Shown here: in pieces, positions 41,801 through 50,395 of the stretch
How the letters are laid out: every line of letters begins with the position of its first letter
Numbering within the stretch: position 1 is the first letter of the stretch
Origin: CAZICM01 sp964537685
GTDB lineage: Bacteria > Myxococcota_A > Polyangia > Polyangiales > Polyangiaceae
DNA: 63,354 nt
Assembly: GCA_964537685.1 (NCBI GenBank)
Contig: CAZICM010000053.1
Location: 1 to 63,354 of the forward strand
Direction of reading: 5' to 3'
The notes under the pieces: model-generated
Databases searched by the model: none
Told to the model about the DNA's origin: nothing
The model's input: the letters and a program-made list of their open reading frames with translations, nothing else
Program-made: the position numbers and the translations under genes

Positions 41801-42190
41801 GCCTCCGGTGATGAGGACCGCACCGCCTGGATGCAAGATTGCCGTATGAAACGCCCGAGGCGCTATCATCGAAGGACCTGAAAACCACTTCCCATATCGA
41901 GGATCGTAGAGCTCTGAGGTTGCCGATGCCTTTCCCCCAATTTCGCCTCCCGTAATCAGCACCCGCCCGTCCGTCAACAAAGTCGCCTGGTATCCTGTTC
42001 TTAAGCTGAAGGGCGAGCCCGCATCAAGCCAAGCCGAATTCTGCCAAGGCGCCGCCTGAACGACGGGACCTATTTGTTGATCGCCAAGCCGCGGTGCCAA
42101 TCGGTCATCGGGTGGCTGTTTCTCAACACAAGCCCCCAGTAGCCACAGGGCAAACAGAGCAAGATGACAACGCCGCATACCCACACCCAT
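38828..42190 (-). CDS. Kelch-repeat lipoprotein with Cys-rich region and MYXO-CTERM-like tail
   Basis: Start at ATG 42190 (AGAGGAGT ten bases before); the lipobox follows at MRRCHLALFALWLLGAC. Residues ~50-750 hold about a dozen kelch-like blades with the repeated phrase 'TLLxDGRVLxxGG' (TLLTDGRVLITGGEIGG, TLLLDGRVLVAGG). Then come several CxxG-type Cys-rich segments (CSTGYCASGVCCDRACDGDC, CAADYYCDESSSTC). The C-terminus is a hydrophobic helix and Arg/Lys tail (DRVWLFWLGLGALGLVARKG), the myxobacterial sorting-signal layout. A lipobox plus a C-terminal sorting tail in one protein is unusual. It starts four bases after the preceding gene's stop. Confidence 0.82.
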   Translation of the reverse strand: MGVGMRRCHLALFALWLLGACVEKQPPDDRLAPRLGDQQIGPVVQAAPWQNSAWLDAGSPFSLRTGYQATLLTDGRVLITGGEIGGKASATSELYDPRYGKWFSGPSMIAPRAFHTAILHPGGAVLITGGSADEEFAEVFYPIPFGFTLLPPPPSKRMGATATLLLDGRVLVAGGKTPDGQPNVNAELFDFSSVTWSKALNTHPPLIDHTATRLLNGDVLFTAAPGIAQIFHPNTAGFSPAAGSVPMNFLPPKHRATLLRDGRVLLTGGDGCTQNNGDLACSAQAFVYDAQGASFSELLPGLPMGMAAHSSTLLPSGEVLLAGGLDDASAAILFDPNLNQFSAAPSIPGLYKAPTATLLPSGDVLLISGEQAQSHRFVSRGGGYAGSFSPVPSAAPFGLSRSASAVLSDGRVLITGGSEGTLVSEFGSISPAAMLFDLNLGDFSALPPMASPRIGHTITPLWNQGALIVGGRNGGAGPLASTEYYNPSSAQVSQPGPNLAFGPRAQHAAVLLCDGSLMVLGGVNGQFQPLDTAEWLSPGANQFEKISAPMTMPRANPKAILMANGRVLVESDGSAEVFDPLSKTFHPVQNPGTFHDEGATLTQLPSGNILLFGGSGAMQGEIFDPQTESWSFTASAAYARSQHGAILLPIGKVLIAGGLDRSLPNPIPLNSAELFDPAASGGKGAFIPAGDLSEPRYSAFFHLLPNGRPLMGGGRVCSTDACNAQPLASAEIFALASGEKSFRPILSYADSPLGATSEGKVQGINFIGLEASSGASNSSAATNAFAVWESAAGGAMVLSPLVNWTDETVYWRPSSVAFSGPGWLRILRNGVISANAVPVSLNKSPAATSCQADAECSTGYCASGVCCDRACDGDCEACAVAAGANFDGICVPISASFSNDDACVASLGASCLAASDCSSGHCVDGVCCYTECAGQCEACDEPGVAGLCIAVYGRPHGIRPACSTHPNDPCLSSACDGSSRESCKGQVGPCDAYACTHEGCLTSCTQSSDCAADYYCDESSSTCAENHCRGSVLLGPEDMETDCAPYRCYPDGQCGTSCTSLLDCADGFVCNLEHACIARPALESPSSCQISLPGNPSPDRVWLFWLGLGALGLVARKGRN

Positions 42191-42194
42191 AACG

Positions 42195-43364
42195 CTACGA
42201 CTCCTCTTGTTCTTCTGCATCGGCATTTGTTCGGAGTTCTTCTACAGCAGACAGTGCCCGCTGAAGATAATCCCGGCTCAGCCACCCGCCTTCGGGCTCT
42301 TGTCCTTTCGCCAACTCCATCAGCGAAAACTGAAAGGCTTTCACCGCTTCATGCAAATAGGTTGAATTGCCTTCCAATTCCCCTAGACGCATCAGCGCAT
42401 AACCCAGTTCGCTCAAGGTCATGGCCCATAAGAGCGGTTCTTGCTCCCTCGTCCATTCCAGCAAGGTTTGGCGAAAAGCTCTTACAGCCTCCTCGAAGTG
42501 GGACGCCTCCATGAGCCTATCCCCCAACCGTGTCAGCGCAACCCCCAAATCGCGCTGAGCCCCCGCCCATTCAAAAGGCAACTCTTCCGGACGAATTTCT
42601 TCCAGCGCATCCATGAGCAGTGCCCGCGCTGTCCATAGCTTGGATGCGTCTGGATCGTGCCGGCTTAAGCGGGATAGCGCCTCGGCCCGGCCCACTCTTG
42701 CCCTTGCCCAGGACTGGGGAATCTCTTGTCTGGGTAAATCTTCCTCGGCCTTCTTAAATTGGCGAACGGCAGCCTCGAGCAGGGACATATCCTCGAGGGA
42801 AAGGCCCCAAAAGCTTTGAGCATGCGCGAGAAGCAAATGAGCATGACCTCGATCTTCCAGGAAAAAGAAGGCTTGTTGGGCTTGGGAGGAGCGGAGGAAA
42901 GCATCGCTTTTCTCAAGCAGTGGCAAAAACGATGACGCCAATATAGGTGTCCATGGGGGATAGAAAGCGATAGCATGGAACACAGCAGCGATCGCAATGA
43001 GCGAACAGAAGCCATGGGATGGATGGCTGGGCAAAGGGAGGCGAAGCTGGAGGGGAAAGCGGGGGGGCGTGGGATGTTCGAGGGAACCTGTAATCAAAAC
43101 CAACAGGGGAATATTGTCATTTGTGGAAAGCTGAGGCCAGACAAGCACAGAGGCTTGAAGTTCGGCGAGATAGAGGGAAGCGAGTTCAAAGGAGGGCGAT
43201 GAATCTGGCAGTGGTCCATCGAGGGCCGCAATTTCAAAGGGCGGGGACGAGGCTGGAGCGAGGCGGTCGAGTTCTTGCTGAAAGGATTGGAGGAGAGGGG
43301 GCAGGATACGGGCTGCGGGTTCTGGAAGGGGAGCAAGGGCGATCGTAAAAGGGGAGGCTGGCAT
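42195..43364 (-). CDS. TPR-like repeat protein
   Basis: A 389-residue protein without signal peptide. The C-terminal ~230 residues repeat units of 50-55 residues with 'GxALxRLGDRLMEASHFEEAVRAFRQTLLEW', the tetratricopeptide form often linked to CHAT proteases or signalling scaffolds. The N-terminal 150 residues are Pro/Leu-rich and unrecognised (MPASPFTIALAPLPEPAARI, SNDNIPLLVLITGS). It is first in a minus-strand run with the kelch-like and PEGA genes. Confidence 0.65.
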   Translation of the reverse strand: MPASPFTIALAPLPEPAARILPPLLQSFQQELDRLAPASSPPFEIAALDGPLPDSSPSFELASLYLAELQASVLVWPQLSTNDNIPLLVLITGSLEHPTPPRFPLQLRLPLPSHPSHGFCSLIAIAAVFHAIAFYPPWTPILASSFLPLLEKSDAFLRSSQAQQAFFFLEDRGHAHLLLAHAQSFWGLSLEDMSLLEAAVRQFKKAEEDLPRQEIPQSWARARVGRAEALSRLSRHDPDASKLWTARALLMDALEEIRPEELPFEWAGAQRDLGVALTRLGDRLMEASHFEEAVRAFRQTLLEWTREQEPLLWAMTLSELGYALMRLGELEGNSTYLHEAVKAFQFSLMELAKGQEPEGGWLSRDYLQRALSAVEELRTNADAEEQEES

Positions 43365-43495
43365 GGGATGGGCGAACGAGGGGAGCGGGGTGTACCCACT
43401 CGGCGGATGCCACGCATTGTTGACTGAATATCATCTCTTTGTAAAGATTTTTGTTTTCCTTTTCGCGGATGGGGTGCTAAGCCTTACACACCATC

Positions 43496-44227
43496 ATGAG
43501 CACGCCGCCTGCCGATCCGCCCAAACCCCTTACGCCTGAAGAGCTTCGCCAAGGGCTGATTAAGCGTATTATTCAGCTCATCTCTCAGCAAATCTTCACC
43601 CTCGCCGTGCTCTTGCTCTGCGCGGGCTCTTTTACATTTATGCGTGCCTATTATTATGTAGGCTTCGTTACCTTGCTCGTCGCATGCAATGCGATCTATG
43701 TCTATCCCCGCAATCCCGAAGTTATTGTGGAACGAAGCCGTTTTCATGAGGGCACGCATAAATTTGATAAGATTATCCTTCCTATTTATTTTATGACCAC
43801 GCTTGCCCTTTTTATTACGGGAGGCATCGATGCCGGCCGGTATCACTGGATGCCCATCGCCGTAAATCCATGGGCTTTTGTGGGCGGCTTTTTAACAGCT
43901 TTTGGAACGGTTTTTATCGCGGGCGCGCTTGGAGCGAATCCTCACCTTGAAATGACAGCGCGCATTCAAGCCGAGCGGGGACACCGGGTGATTACAACAG
44001 GGCCTTATCGCTGGGTGCGGCATCCGATGTATTTAGGAACATTGATTCAGTTTTTTGGCTTTCCCTTGCTTATCGGTTCGGGTATAGCGCTTGTGCCCTG
44101 TGTGGCTTGCGCCATTGTGCTGATTATCCGGACGTATTTTGAAGATCAGATGCTTCACCACGAATTGGAAGGGTATGAGGCGTATGCAAAAAATACAAAA
44201 TATAGGCTGATTCCGTGGATCTTCTGA
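43496..44227 (+). CDS. Isoprenylcysteine methyltransferase-like membrane protein
   Basis: A 243-residue protein with about five transmembrane helices. The C-terminal signature is VITTGPYRWVRHPMYLGTLI, with RTYFEDQMLHHELEGYEAYA, the SAM-binding pattern of the ICMT/phospholipid methyltransferase (PEMT) superfamily. Bacterial members methylate phospholipids or small thiols, but the substrate here is unknown. Start ATG at 43496 is preceded by a 131-base gap to the divergent gene. Confidence 0.8.
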   Translation: MSTPPADPPKPLTPEELRQGLIKRIIQLISQQIFTLAVLLLCAGSFTFMRAYYYVGFVTLLVACNAIYVYPRNPEVIVERSRFHEGTHKFDKIILPIYFMTTLALFITGGIDAGRYHWMPIAVNPWAFVGGFLTAFGTVFIAGALGANPHLEMTARIQAERGHRVITTGPYRWVRHPMYLGTLIQFFGFPLLIGSGIALVPCVACAIVLIIRTYFEDQMLHHELEGYEAYAKNTKYRLIPWIF

Positions 44228-45349
44228 CTACCCGAATAAAATCCCTGTCAGTGTATGATTGATATGCCCTAAATAACTCTCGCCGTTGGTATGCATGCCC
44301 GCATGCCTGATCTCCGATAAAACATCGTGATATGCCCGCTCTTTGCCGTCGATCGACAATTCAAGCATACGGTACGCGCAATTAAACAATATCGCTCCCG
44401 ATATCGCTCCCCCAAGCTTCTCTGATTCCTCTGCTATCGCTAAACGCGTGTCCGCGATAATGTCCGCGGTCTTCATCATATGCAGCTCCGCGCCCTGCAC
44501 CACCGCACACGCCATCACCAGCCCGCTCCCCAAGGGCTGCAATACACTTCGTATCCAAGGCTCCCCATCGATCATCAATCCAAAGGGATGCCTCACGAAA
44601 TCCGATATCCCAAGCTCGTCCACTCTCTTGCCCAATAGCTTCGCATAATGCTCCGCAGCAGGCTCTCCATTGAGCTCCAAAATCAATCGCTTCGATGGCT
44701 CGCACTTCGTCACCGTAACCGTCGCCTCCATCGGCTCGGCGCAGCATGTCTTCAATATCCGGAACGGCACACCCATCTCTGCAATCATCAGCGCCGTGCC
44801 ATCCTCTAAATACTGCCCATCCCCATACGCCCACGTCGAGCTAAACGTTACATCGTCGCCTGCAGAGCCTCCCACGAATGGCAAAAATGGAGCCATATCT
44901 CCAAGCGCTTCGTTGATCCGCTCCTCACGCCCCTTCGCCCCTTCCACCAGCGCCAGCGCCACATAGCGCGCCGGATCGACCTCGCGGGGCGAGTGCCCCA
45001 GCTTCGATGCAAACCCACGGCTTGCCGTCGCCATCGCCGCACTTAAATCGCCGCTCGTGTTCACCATCTCCACAGCGCATTGACCAATCATGTCCGGCCC
45101 AAACGCTATCGCCGACGCACCGCCCTTGCCAAATCCCTGATCGCTAAATTCACCGTCCGTAGAGCACCCAAGCACGCACGCGCCGGGAAACGAAGCCGAT
45201 AGAGCATCGCCCAAATGCCGCCCATCCTGCTTGATTCCACCGAAAAACACAATCGCACGAGCCGTCTCGCCTCCCAACTGCTCAATCAGCGCCCGCGCAG
45301 CCTCCGCCGAGCCCTGATGTGCTGTGTGTGCTGTTCTTGCCTTGCTCAT
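44228..45349 (-). CDS. FIST-domain sensor protein
   Basis: A 373-residue protein made of FIST_N (residues ~30-225: AIVFFGGIKQDGRHLGDAL, GCSTDGEFSDQGFGKGGASA, LVEGAKGREERINEAL) and FIST_C (~230-370: SDFVRHPFGLMIDGEPWIRS, YRMLELSIDGKERAYHDVL, GESYLGHINHTLTGILFG). FIST domains bind small ligands such as amino acids and are linked to signal-transduction proteins. It overlaps the 76-residue gene by four bases and stands back-to-back with a PAS-STAS gene, which suggests one sensory unit. Confidence 0.9.
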   Translation of the reverse strand: MSKARTAHTAHQGSAEAARALIEQLGGETARAIVFFGGIKQDGRHLGDALSASFPGACVLGCSTDGEFSDQGFGKGGASAIAFGPDMIGQCAVEMVNTSGDLSAAMATASRGFASKLGHSPREVDPARYVALALVEGAKGREERINEALGDMAPFLPFVGGSAGDDVTFSSTWAYGDGQYLEDGTALMIAEMGVPFRILKTCCAEPMEATVTVTKCEPSKRLILELNGEPAAEHYAKLLGKRVDELGISDFVRHPFGLMIDGEPWIRSVLQPLGSGLVMACAVVQGAELHMMKTADIIADTRLAIAEESEKLGGAISGAILFNCAYRMLELSIDGKERAYHDVLSEIRHAGMHTNGESYLGHINHTLTGILFG

Positions 45350-45576
45350 CGTGAGACTCCAGATGTTTGAATGCCCATCCGCTTCAGCGCTCCAAACACG
45401 CTCTTTAACAAGTGTTCATCCCGGTTCTGCGTCTCTGAGATATTTTTTAGGTTCACACCGAGCTGAATGATCAAGCGCGTGTTCAGCAATTGAAAGCGCG
45501 TGCTGTCCCCGATGGATTCGCTTATCATCGTGCTCAACTCTTTTAAGGTTTTCGGCTGCGAGGCTTCCGCACTCAT
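45346..45576 (-). CDS. Small helical protein upstream of FIST
   Basis: A 76-residue all-helical protein (LSTMISESIGDSTRFQLLNT, RDEHLLKSVFGALKRMG) with no signal peptide. Its stop overlaps the FIST start by four bases, so the two are translated together. The pattern LLNTRLIIQLGVNLKNIS resembles a short coiled-coil adaptor. No family recognised. Confidence 0.65.
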   Translation of the reverse strand: MSAEASQPKTLKELSTMISESIGDSTRFQLLNTRLIIQLGVNLKNISETQNRDEHLLKSVFGALKRMGIQTSGVSR

Positions 45577-45704
45577 ACACCGTCCTCCTGATTCGACGAT
45601 CCCCCTGTGTTCAGCATGTCGGGCATCCTAATGCGGCGCGCGGGCACGCGCCAAGAAAATGATGGTGTGTCATTAAATTGTGACAATGAAGTGCCGTTAA
45701 TGTT

Positions 45705-46634
45705 ATGAGTTGGAGCACCGTGCACGACGCAGAACAGACCGCGCTATTGGAAGCAGAACCGCAGGACCAAGCGCTGAGGGCTGAAAATGCCGCGCTTCAC
45801 GAGGAGATTCGGACGCTGCAAGATGAACTGTTGCGCGCGCATGAGCGTTTCCGGGTGTTTGCATCGACGCTTCCCGGCGTGCTTTGGGAGGTGTGGGGGC
45901 GGCCGGACGAAAACGGCACAAGCTTCGTGACGGATTCGGTGCAAGCCATTACGGGATATACGGCCACGGAATGGCAAGACAAGCCGGGCGCGTGGCTGGA
46001 GCATATCGATTCTCAGGATAGGGAGCGGGTGCGGGGCGTCATAGAGCGCTGTTATACGGACAAGGACGCGGGCGGGCTGGCGGAATACCGGATCGTAAGC
46101 AAAGACGGCCGTTTGATATGGCTGCATGTGCGGTTTTCGGTGATACGGGACGAGCATGGGCAGCCCTTGATATTTCAAGCCTTTGGGATAGACATCAGCG
46201 AACAGAAAAAGGCCGAGCTGGAGCGGGACCGGGCAAGGGAAGAGCTGATAGATAGCCAAGCAGCGATGCTAGCGGAGATGTCAACGCCGCTGATACCGAT
46301 CACCAAAGAGCTTGTGGCGATGCCCCTTGTAGGCCGCGTCGATCGGAAACGGGCGGCGCGGGTATTGGATGTATTGCTGCGCGGGATATCTTCGGCGCGG
46401 GCGAGGTATGCGATACTGGATATCACGGGCGTGCCTTCGGTAGACGAGGAAGTCGCGCAGATGCTGGTATCGGCGTCGCGGGCATCGAGGATGCTGGGAG
46501 CGCGGGTATATATATCGGGTATCCGCCCCGAGGTTGCGGCATCGCTGTTATCCGTATCGGAAGATTTAAGGGATCTGCCCATATGTGCGACGCTGGAGCA
46601 TGGGATAGCGGCGGCGCTGGGAAAGCGGCTGTAG
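45705..46634 (+). CDS. PAS-STAS signalling protein, RsbR-like
   Basis: A 309-residue cytoplasmic protein: an N-terminal coiled coil (AENAALHEEIRTLQDELLRA), a PAS domain with PAC motif (~50-175: FASTLPGVLWEVWG, ENGTSFVTDSVQAITGYTAT, FSVIRDEHGQPLIFQAFGID), a short linker helix, and a STAS domain (~185-305: RVLDVLLRGISSARARYAIL, DITGVPSVDEEVAQMLVSAS, ISGIRPEVAASLL). This is the RsbR stressosome layout with PAS as the sensory input. The phosphorylation loop reads DITGVPSVDEEVA; Thr in DITG is kept, but the second Thr of many RsbR proteins is Glu. It likely works with the divergent FIST operon. Confidence 0.88.
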   Translation: MSWSTVHDAEQTALLEAEPQDQALRAENAALHEEIRTLQDELLRAHERFRVFASTLPGVLWEVWGRPDENGTSFVTDSVQAITGYTATEWQDKPGAWLEHIDSQDRERVRGVIERCYTDKDAGGLAEYRIVSKDGRLIWLHVRFSVIRDEHGQPLIFQAFGIDISEQKKAELERDRAREELIDSQAAMLAEMSTPLIPITKELVAMPLVGRVDRKRAARVLDVLLRGISSARARYAILDITGVPSVDEEVAQMLVSASRASRMLGARVYISGIRPEVAASLLSVSEDLRDLPICATLEHGIAAALGKRL

Positions 46635-46665
46635 AAGGGGATTTTGCATTTTCGTTTTATTTGCC

Positions 46666-46680
46666 CTTGCCAAAGGCAAG
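46666..46680. other. Short perfect hairpin
   Basis: CTTGCC-AAA-GGCAAG forms a 6-bp stem with a three-base loop, 32 bases after the PAS-STAS stop. No T-run follows, so it is not a typical intrinsic terminator. It could be a leader structure or an operator for the BI-1 gene 60 bases downstream. Confidence 0.3.
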
Positions 46681-46740
46681 AGCGGCGACATACAATGAAC
46701 GCCGTCAATTCAACAACCGGCCAAGAAGGACGTAGTGGAC

Positions 46741-47448
46741 ATGGATCGCAGATATGCTTCCGATGCAGTAGGTTACGCGGGAACCAAAACCCGCGAAAAT
46801 ACCCGCGAACGCTTTATTGTTCGCACATACAATCATCTCTTTTGCGCCATCGTGGTCTTTGCCGCCATCGAATTCGCCCTTTTTAAGAGCGGCGTCGCCG
46901 AACCTATCGCTCACTCGATGATGAGAGGGCGAAATTGGCTCTTGGTCATGGGCGCTTACATGATCATTGGCTGGCTGGCCAGCCGCGCCGCGCATCACGC
47001 GGTATCGAAGGCGACGCAGTATTTAGCGCTGTTTGGTTTTGTGGCTATCGAAGCCGTTATATTTGTGCCCTTGCTCTATTTGGCTGAAAAGGTAGCCCCT
47101 GGAGCGATTCCAAGCGCGGGCATGGCGACCATGGCGGGCTTTGCGGGCCTCACCGGCATCGCTTTCTGGACGCGCAAGGATTTTTCGTTTTTGGGCGGTA
47201 TCCTTCGCTGGGTAGGCATTTGTAGTTTGGTGCTTATCGTCGCGGGCATTTTATTTGGCTTTAAGCTTGGCACCTTCTTTTCGGTAGCGATGGTGGCCTT
47301 TGCCGGAGCCGCGATTTTATACGATACCTCGAATGTGCTTCATCATTTCCCGCGGGATCGCTATGTGGCTGCAGCGCTCGAGCTCTTTGCCTCGGTGGCC
47401 ATGATGTTCTGGTATGTGCTTCGTATTTTTATTTCTTCCCGGCGCTAA
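46741..47448 (+). CDS. Bax inhibitor-1/YccA-type membrane protein
   Basis: Seven predicted transmembrane helices in ~235 residues, with the N-terminal cytoplasmic stretch RENTRERFIVRTYNHLFCAI and the BI-1 hallmark GAAILYDTSNVLHHFPRDRYVAAALELF in the last helices. BI-1 proteins are calcium- and pH-sensitive leak channels or modulators of membrane proteolysis (YccA blocks FtsH). ATG 46741 lies ten bases from AAGGA; a GTG two codons earlier is the alternative. Confidence 0.9.
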   Translation: MDRRYASDAVGYAGTKTRENTRERFIVRTYNHLFCAIVVFAAIEFALFKSGVAEPIAHSMMRGRNWLLVMGAYMIIGWLASRAAHHAVSKATQYLALFGFVAIEAVIFVPLLYLAEKVAPGAIPSAGMATMAGFAGLTGIAFWTRKDFSFLGGILRWVGICSLVLIVAGILFGFKLGTFFSVAMVAFAGAAILYDTSNVLHHFPRDRYVAAALELFASVAMMFWYVLRIFISSRR

Positions 47449-47531
47449 TCCAAGCTTCATTGGGCCTCTCCCCGCCATCGATCTTGCATCATCCCCAAGC
47501 CTTCGGGTAGAGTCCGCCTTACATTATTTTT

Positions 47532-49130
47532 ATGCGCAAAAACACCTTGTGCGCCGCTCTATGGATGACGGCCCTCTTTCTGCCTTCGACAGCCCGGGCT
47601 GACACCCCTTCGCTCGCCCTCGAACCGGCTCCCGCAGGCGACCGCGCCTTTGTTATCGAACGAGCAGGCGTGCGCGGTCATTTGCTGTTATCGGGCCGGA
47701 TCTTCGCCGATTATGCCTTCCGGCCCCTGGTCTTGAGAAATGACAGCCAATATCTCGATGCCGTCGTTCAGCATCAAACCTGGTTTCATGCCATGGGCGC
47801 CTTTTCTGTCGCTCATCGGGTCGCCGCCTTTGCCGATATCTCGTTTGCCGCGATGCAAGCCGGCGACGATCCTCCAGGAGCGCCAACCGCTCCCCTTCCT
47901 CAAGGAGCCGTCTTTGGAGATGTGAAGCTGGGAGCGAGAGTGCGGCTTTATGCATCCTCCGAGGACAATAGCGCGGATGAAGGCGTGATGTTGGCGTTTG
48001 CTTCTTCCTTTTGGCTTCCTACCGCGAGCGGTCCTTATGGCGGCGATGATTCCGTCCGTGTGCGCTTGGCGTTGCTGGCCGAAGGACTCCATCAACATCT
48101 TTATTGGGCTGGAAATCTAGGTCTTCGAACCCGTCCCTCGCAAACGCTTCCAGGCTTGGTGCCCTACCGTTTGGGAACGGCGCTATGCATTGGCCTGGGC
48201 GCCGGATTTTTTGCCGATGATGCCCATCATATTTCACTGGGCACCGAGCTTTCGGCGGATTTAACCGTTGGAGGAGGCGCTCGTTTCTTGGACCCCCGCG
48301 CAACCATCGGACATCTATTGCTAACCGGTCATTATCGCTTATGGGGAGGACCTTTTGAAGTCGGCGCAGCCTTTGGACCAGGTTTAGGCCAAGGCGCGGG
48401 CGCGGCCGATTTCCGAATCTTGACATCCCTGGGCTATGCACCTGAAACAGCGGTTCCCTTGCCCGATCGAGACGACGACAGGGTGCCCGATAAAAGCGAT
48501 GCCTGCGTGGATTTGCCCGGCATGCCCAACGAAGACCCTTTGCTCCATGGTTGTCCAGAAGCTCCCTTGGATCGGGATGGAGACGCCATTCCTGATGATA
48601 ACGACGCTTGCCCCACCCTCGTCGGAGAGCCGACCTTTATCAAGGCCACCCATGGCTGTCCCAAGCGCATCAAAGCCCCCAAACCTCCAGAGCCTCCCAA
48701 GCCTCCACCTCCACCCAAGGCACAGCTTTCCGATAAACAAATTGAAATCGATCAAAAGATCCTGTTTGAAGTGGGAACTGCCACGCTCTTGCCCCAAAGC
48801 GACGCCATTTTATTGGAAGTGGCCCGGGTCATCGCAGAACATCCAGAAATCTTGCTCATTGAAGTCCAAGGGCACACCGATGATAGCGGCCCGGCTGAAC
48901 TAAACCGCAAGTTGGGACAGGATCGTGCCGAAAGCGTCATGCAATGGCTCATTGCCCATGGAGTCCCCAAAGATCGGCTCAGTGCGCACGGATATGGTCC
49001 AGATTTTCCTATAGCGGATAATGCCACCGACGAAGGGAAAGAGAAGAACCGGCGGGTTGAGTTTCAGATCATCAAAAAAGAGAAGCCCCCCCAAACCCAG
49101 CCTCAAGAGGGAAAGAAGGAGCCGCAATGA
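47532..49130 (+). CDS. OmpA-family protein with thrombospondin type 3 repeats
   Basis: A Sec signal (MRKNTLCAALWMTALFLPST), an N-terminal beta-barrel-like region (~25-300), two calcium-binding type-3 thrombospondin repeats (DRDDDRVPDKSDACVDLPGM; DRDGDAIPDDNDACP), a Pro/Lys linker (KPPEPPKPPPPPK) and a C-terminal OmpA domain (~415-525: FEVGTATLLPQSDAILLEVA, EVQGHTDDSGPAELNRKLGQ, EKNRRVEFQI). The Asp and Arg that grip peptidoglycan are present. It anchors the outer membrane to the cell wall. Its stop overlaps the next gene (ATGA). Confidence 0.93.
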   Translation: MRKNTLCAALWMTALFLPSTARADTPSLALEPAPAGDRAFVIERAGVRGHLLLSGRIFADYAFRPLVLRNDSQYLDAVVQHQTWFHAMGAFSVAHRVAAFADISFAAMQAGDDPPGAPTAPLPQGAVFGDVKLGARVRLYASSEDNSADEGVMLAFASSFWLPTASGPYGGDDSVRVRLALLAEGLHQHLYWAGNLGLRTRPSQTLPGLVPYRLGTALCIGLGAGFFADDAHHISLGTELSADLTVGGGARFLDPRATIGHLLLTGHYRLWGGPFEVGAAFGPGLGQGAGAADFRILTSLGYAPETAVPLPDRDDDRVPDKSDACVDLPGMPNEDPLLHGCPEAPLDRDGDAIPDDNDACPTLVGEPTFIKATHGCPKRIKAPKPPEPPKPPPPPKAQLSDKQIEIDQKILFEVGTATLLPQSDAILLEVARVIAEHPEILLIEVQGHTDDSGPAELNRKLGQDRAESVMQWLIAHGVPKDRLSAHGYGPDFPIADNATDEGKEKNRRVEFQIIKKEKPPQTQPQEGKKEPQ

Positions 49131-50395
49131 ACAGCAAGCGTTTAGGATCGGCGCTTTATGTCCTGATGTTTGGCCTGATGGGAGGATTTGCGCATGCTCA
49201 GACCCAAGAAAGCCCGGATGGCGAGGACGGCGAGGGCAATATGGGTCCGAAAATCCTTCATATACCGCTGTTGGAACGCAAGGCGGAGCAGGGGATTCTA
49301 AGGCCCGTCCCGCTTTTGGTGGATTTACCCGCCAGTGTAGCGAGGGCCGCAAAACGGGTGCTGGTGCATTATCGGCTCTGGGGAGATCCAGATTGGACAA
49401 CCTTAGAGCTCAGGCGAATCGGCGCCCGCTATGAAGGCGCCGTTCCCTGCCTGGAAATCAGCACGGTGACGGGCAACCTTCGCTACTATATCCGGGTACA
49501 TGACGCCGAAGGAAAAGTCATTGCAGCGGGGGCATCGCGGGCTGCTCCTTATTTAGTCACCATCAAACACGAAGAACAGCTTGAAACCGGCGCGCCTCAC
49601 ACGGCAAAATGCCCAGATCCCGCCGATTGTCCCCGGGGATTGCCTGGATGCCCAAGCGAGCGGGTGATTCAAATTGCCTGCCGAAGCGACGCCGATTGCG
49701 AAGGTGGAGCGACCTGTAGCTGGAGAGGGTATTGCGAAAAAATAACCCGGCGACGGCACTGGATATCGCTTGGATTATCGCAAGAGGGCGGTTTTATATC
49801 CACGACGGGGGCATGCAGCATTCCTTCCCAGGAAAACGAAGGCCATGCCTGTTTCCGAGCCGATGGTCAGCAATACACAGGCGATCCGATTCTGACCAAT
49901 GAAGGACCTGGAGCGGGCAGGGGTTCGACGCGGATTTTAGCTTCCTATGAATACGTCATTTATTACGACTTAACGCTGGGGCTGCGCCTGGGCTGGACGA
50001 TAGCGGGGGAGGGGCCGACCTCGCGTTCGGGGACGCCCTTTGTGCCTATTTCGGCGGAAGCGCGAGTATCGCATTATTTTGGGGACGATGTCTTTGCCCG
50101 CAATGGATTCCGGCCCTATGCCTTTATGATGGGCGGATATGCCATGAGCGATATCAAAAGCTCGGTGCATGTACGGGAAAATCCATTTGTGGCGCCCTAT
50201 CAGAAAGAGAACGATTTAGAGCAAGAACTAACGCTATACAAGCGGACGGGGGACGCGCGGGCGGGGTTGGGAGGAGGCTTTGCCTTTTCGATTGGGAAAA
50301 GAAGCACAGTCTTTGTTGAAACGGCGCTCGCGGTAGCCTTTCCCTTTGCGGCATTTTTTATTGTACCAAGCGCAGGAGTTCAATATGGATTTTAA
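49127..50395 (+). CDS. Outer-membrane barrel-like protein with Cys-rich insert
   Basis: A signal peptide (MNSKRLGSALYVLMFGLMGG...AHA), then a beta-sandwich-like part (HIPLLERKAEQGILRPVPLL; LYYIRVHD-type strand), a Cys-rich insert (CPDPADCPRGLPGCPSERV, CRSDADCEGGATC) and a C-terminal beta-rich region ending FFIVPSAGVQYGF, an aromatic end typical of outer-membrane barrels. It overlaps the OmpA gene by four bases and the next gene by 11 bases. Function not recognised; operon context suggests an envelope complex. Confidence 0.72.
   Translation: MNSKRLGSALYVLMFGLMGGFAHAQTQESPDGEDGEGNMGPKILHIPLLERKAEQGILRPVPLLVDLPASVARAAKRVLVHYRLWGDPDWTTLELRRIGARYEGAVPCLEISTVTGNLRYYIRVHDAEGKVIAAGASRAAPYLVTIKHEEQLETGAPHTAKCPDPADCPRGLPGCPSERVIQIACRSDADCEGGATCSWRGYCEKITRRRHWISLGLSQEGGFISTTGACSIPSQENEGHACFRADGQQYTGDPILTNEGPGAGRGSTRILASYEYVIYYDLTLGLRLGWTIAGEGPTSRSGTPFVPISAEARVSHYFGDDVFARNGFRPYAFMMGGYAMSDIKSSVHVRENPFVAPYQKENDLEQELTLYKRTGDARAGLGGGFAFSIGKRSTVFVETALAVAFPFAAFFIVPSAGVQYGF

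Noticed and set aside
46666..46680. Hairpin as an intrinsic terminator of the PAS-STAS gene
   Set aside because: The stem is only six pairs and no T-run follows; kept only as a weak structural note.
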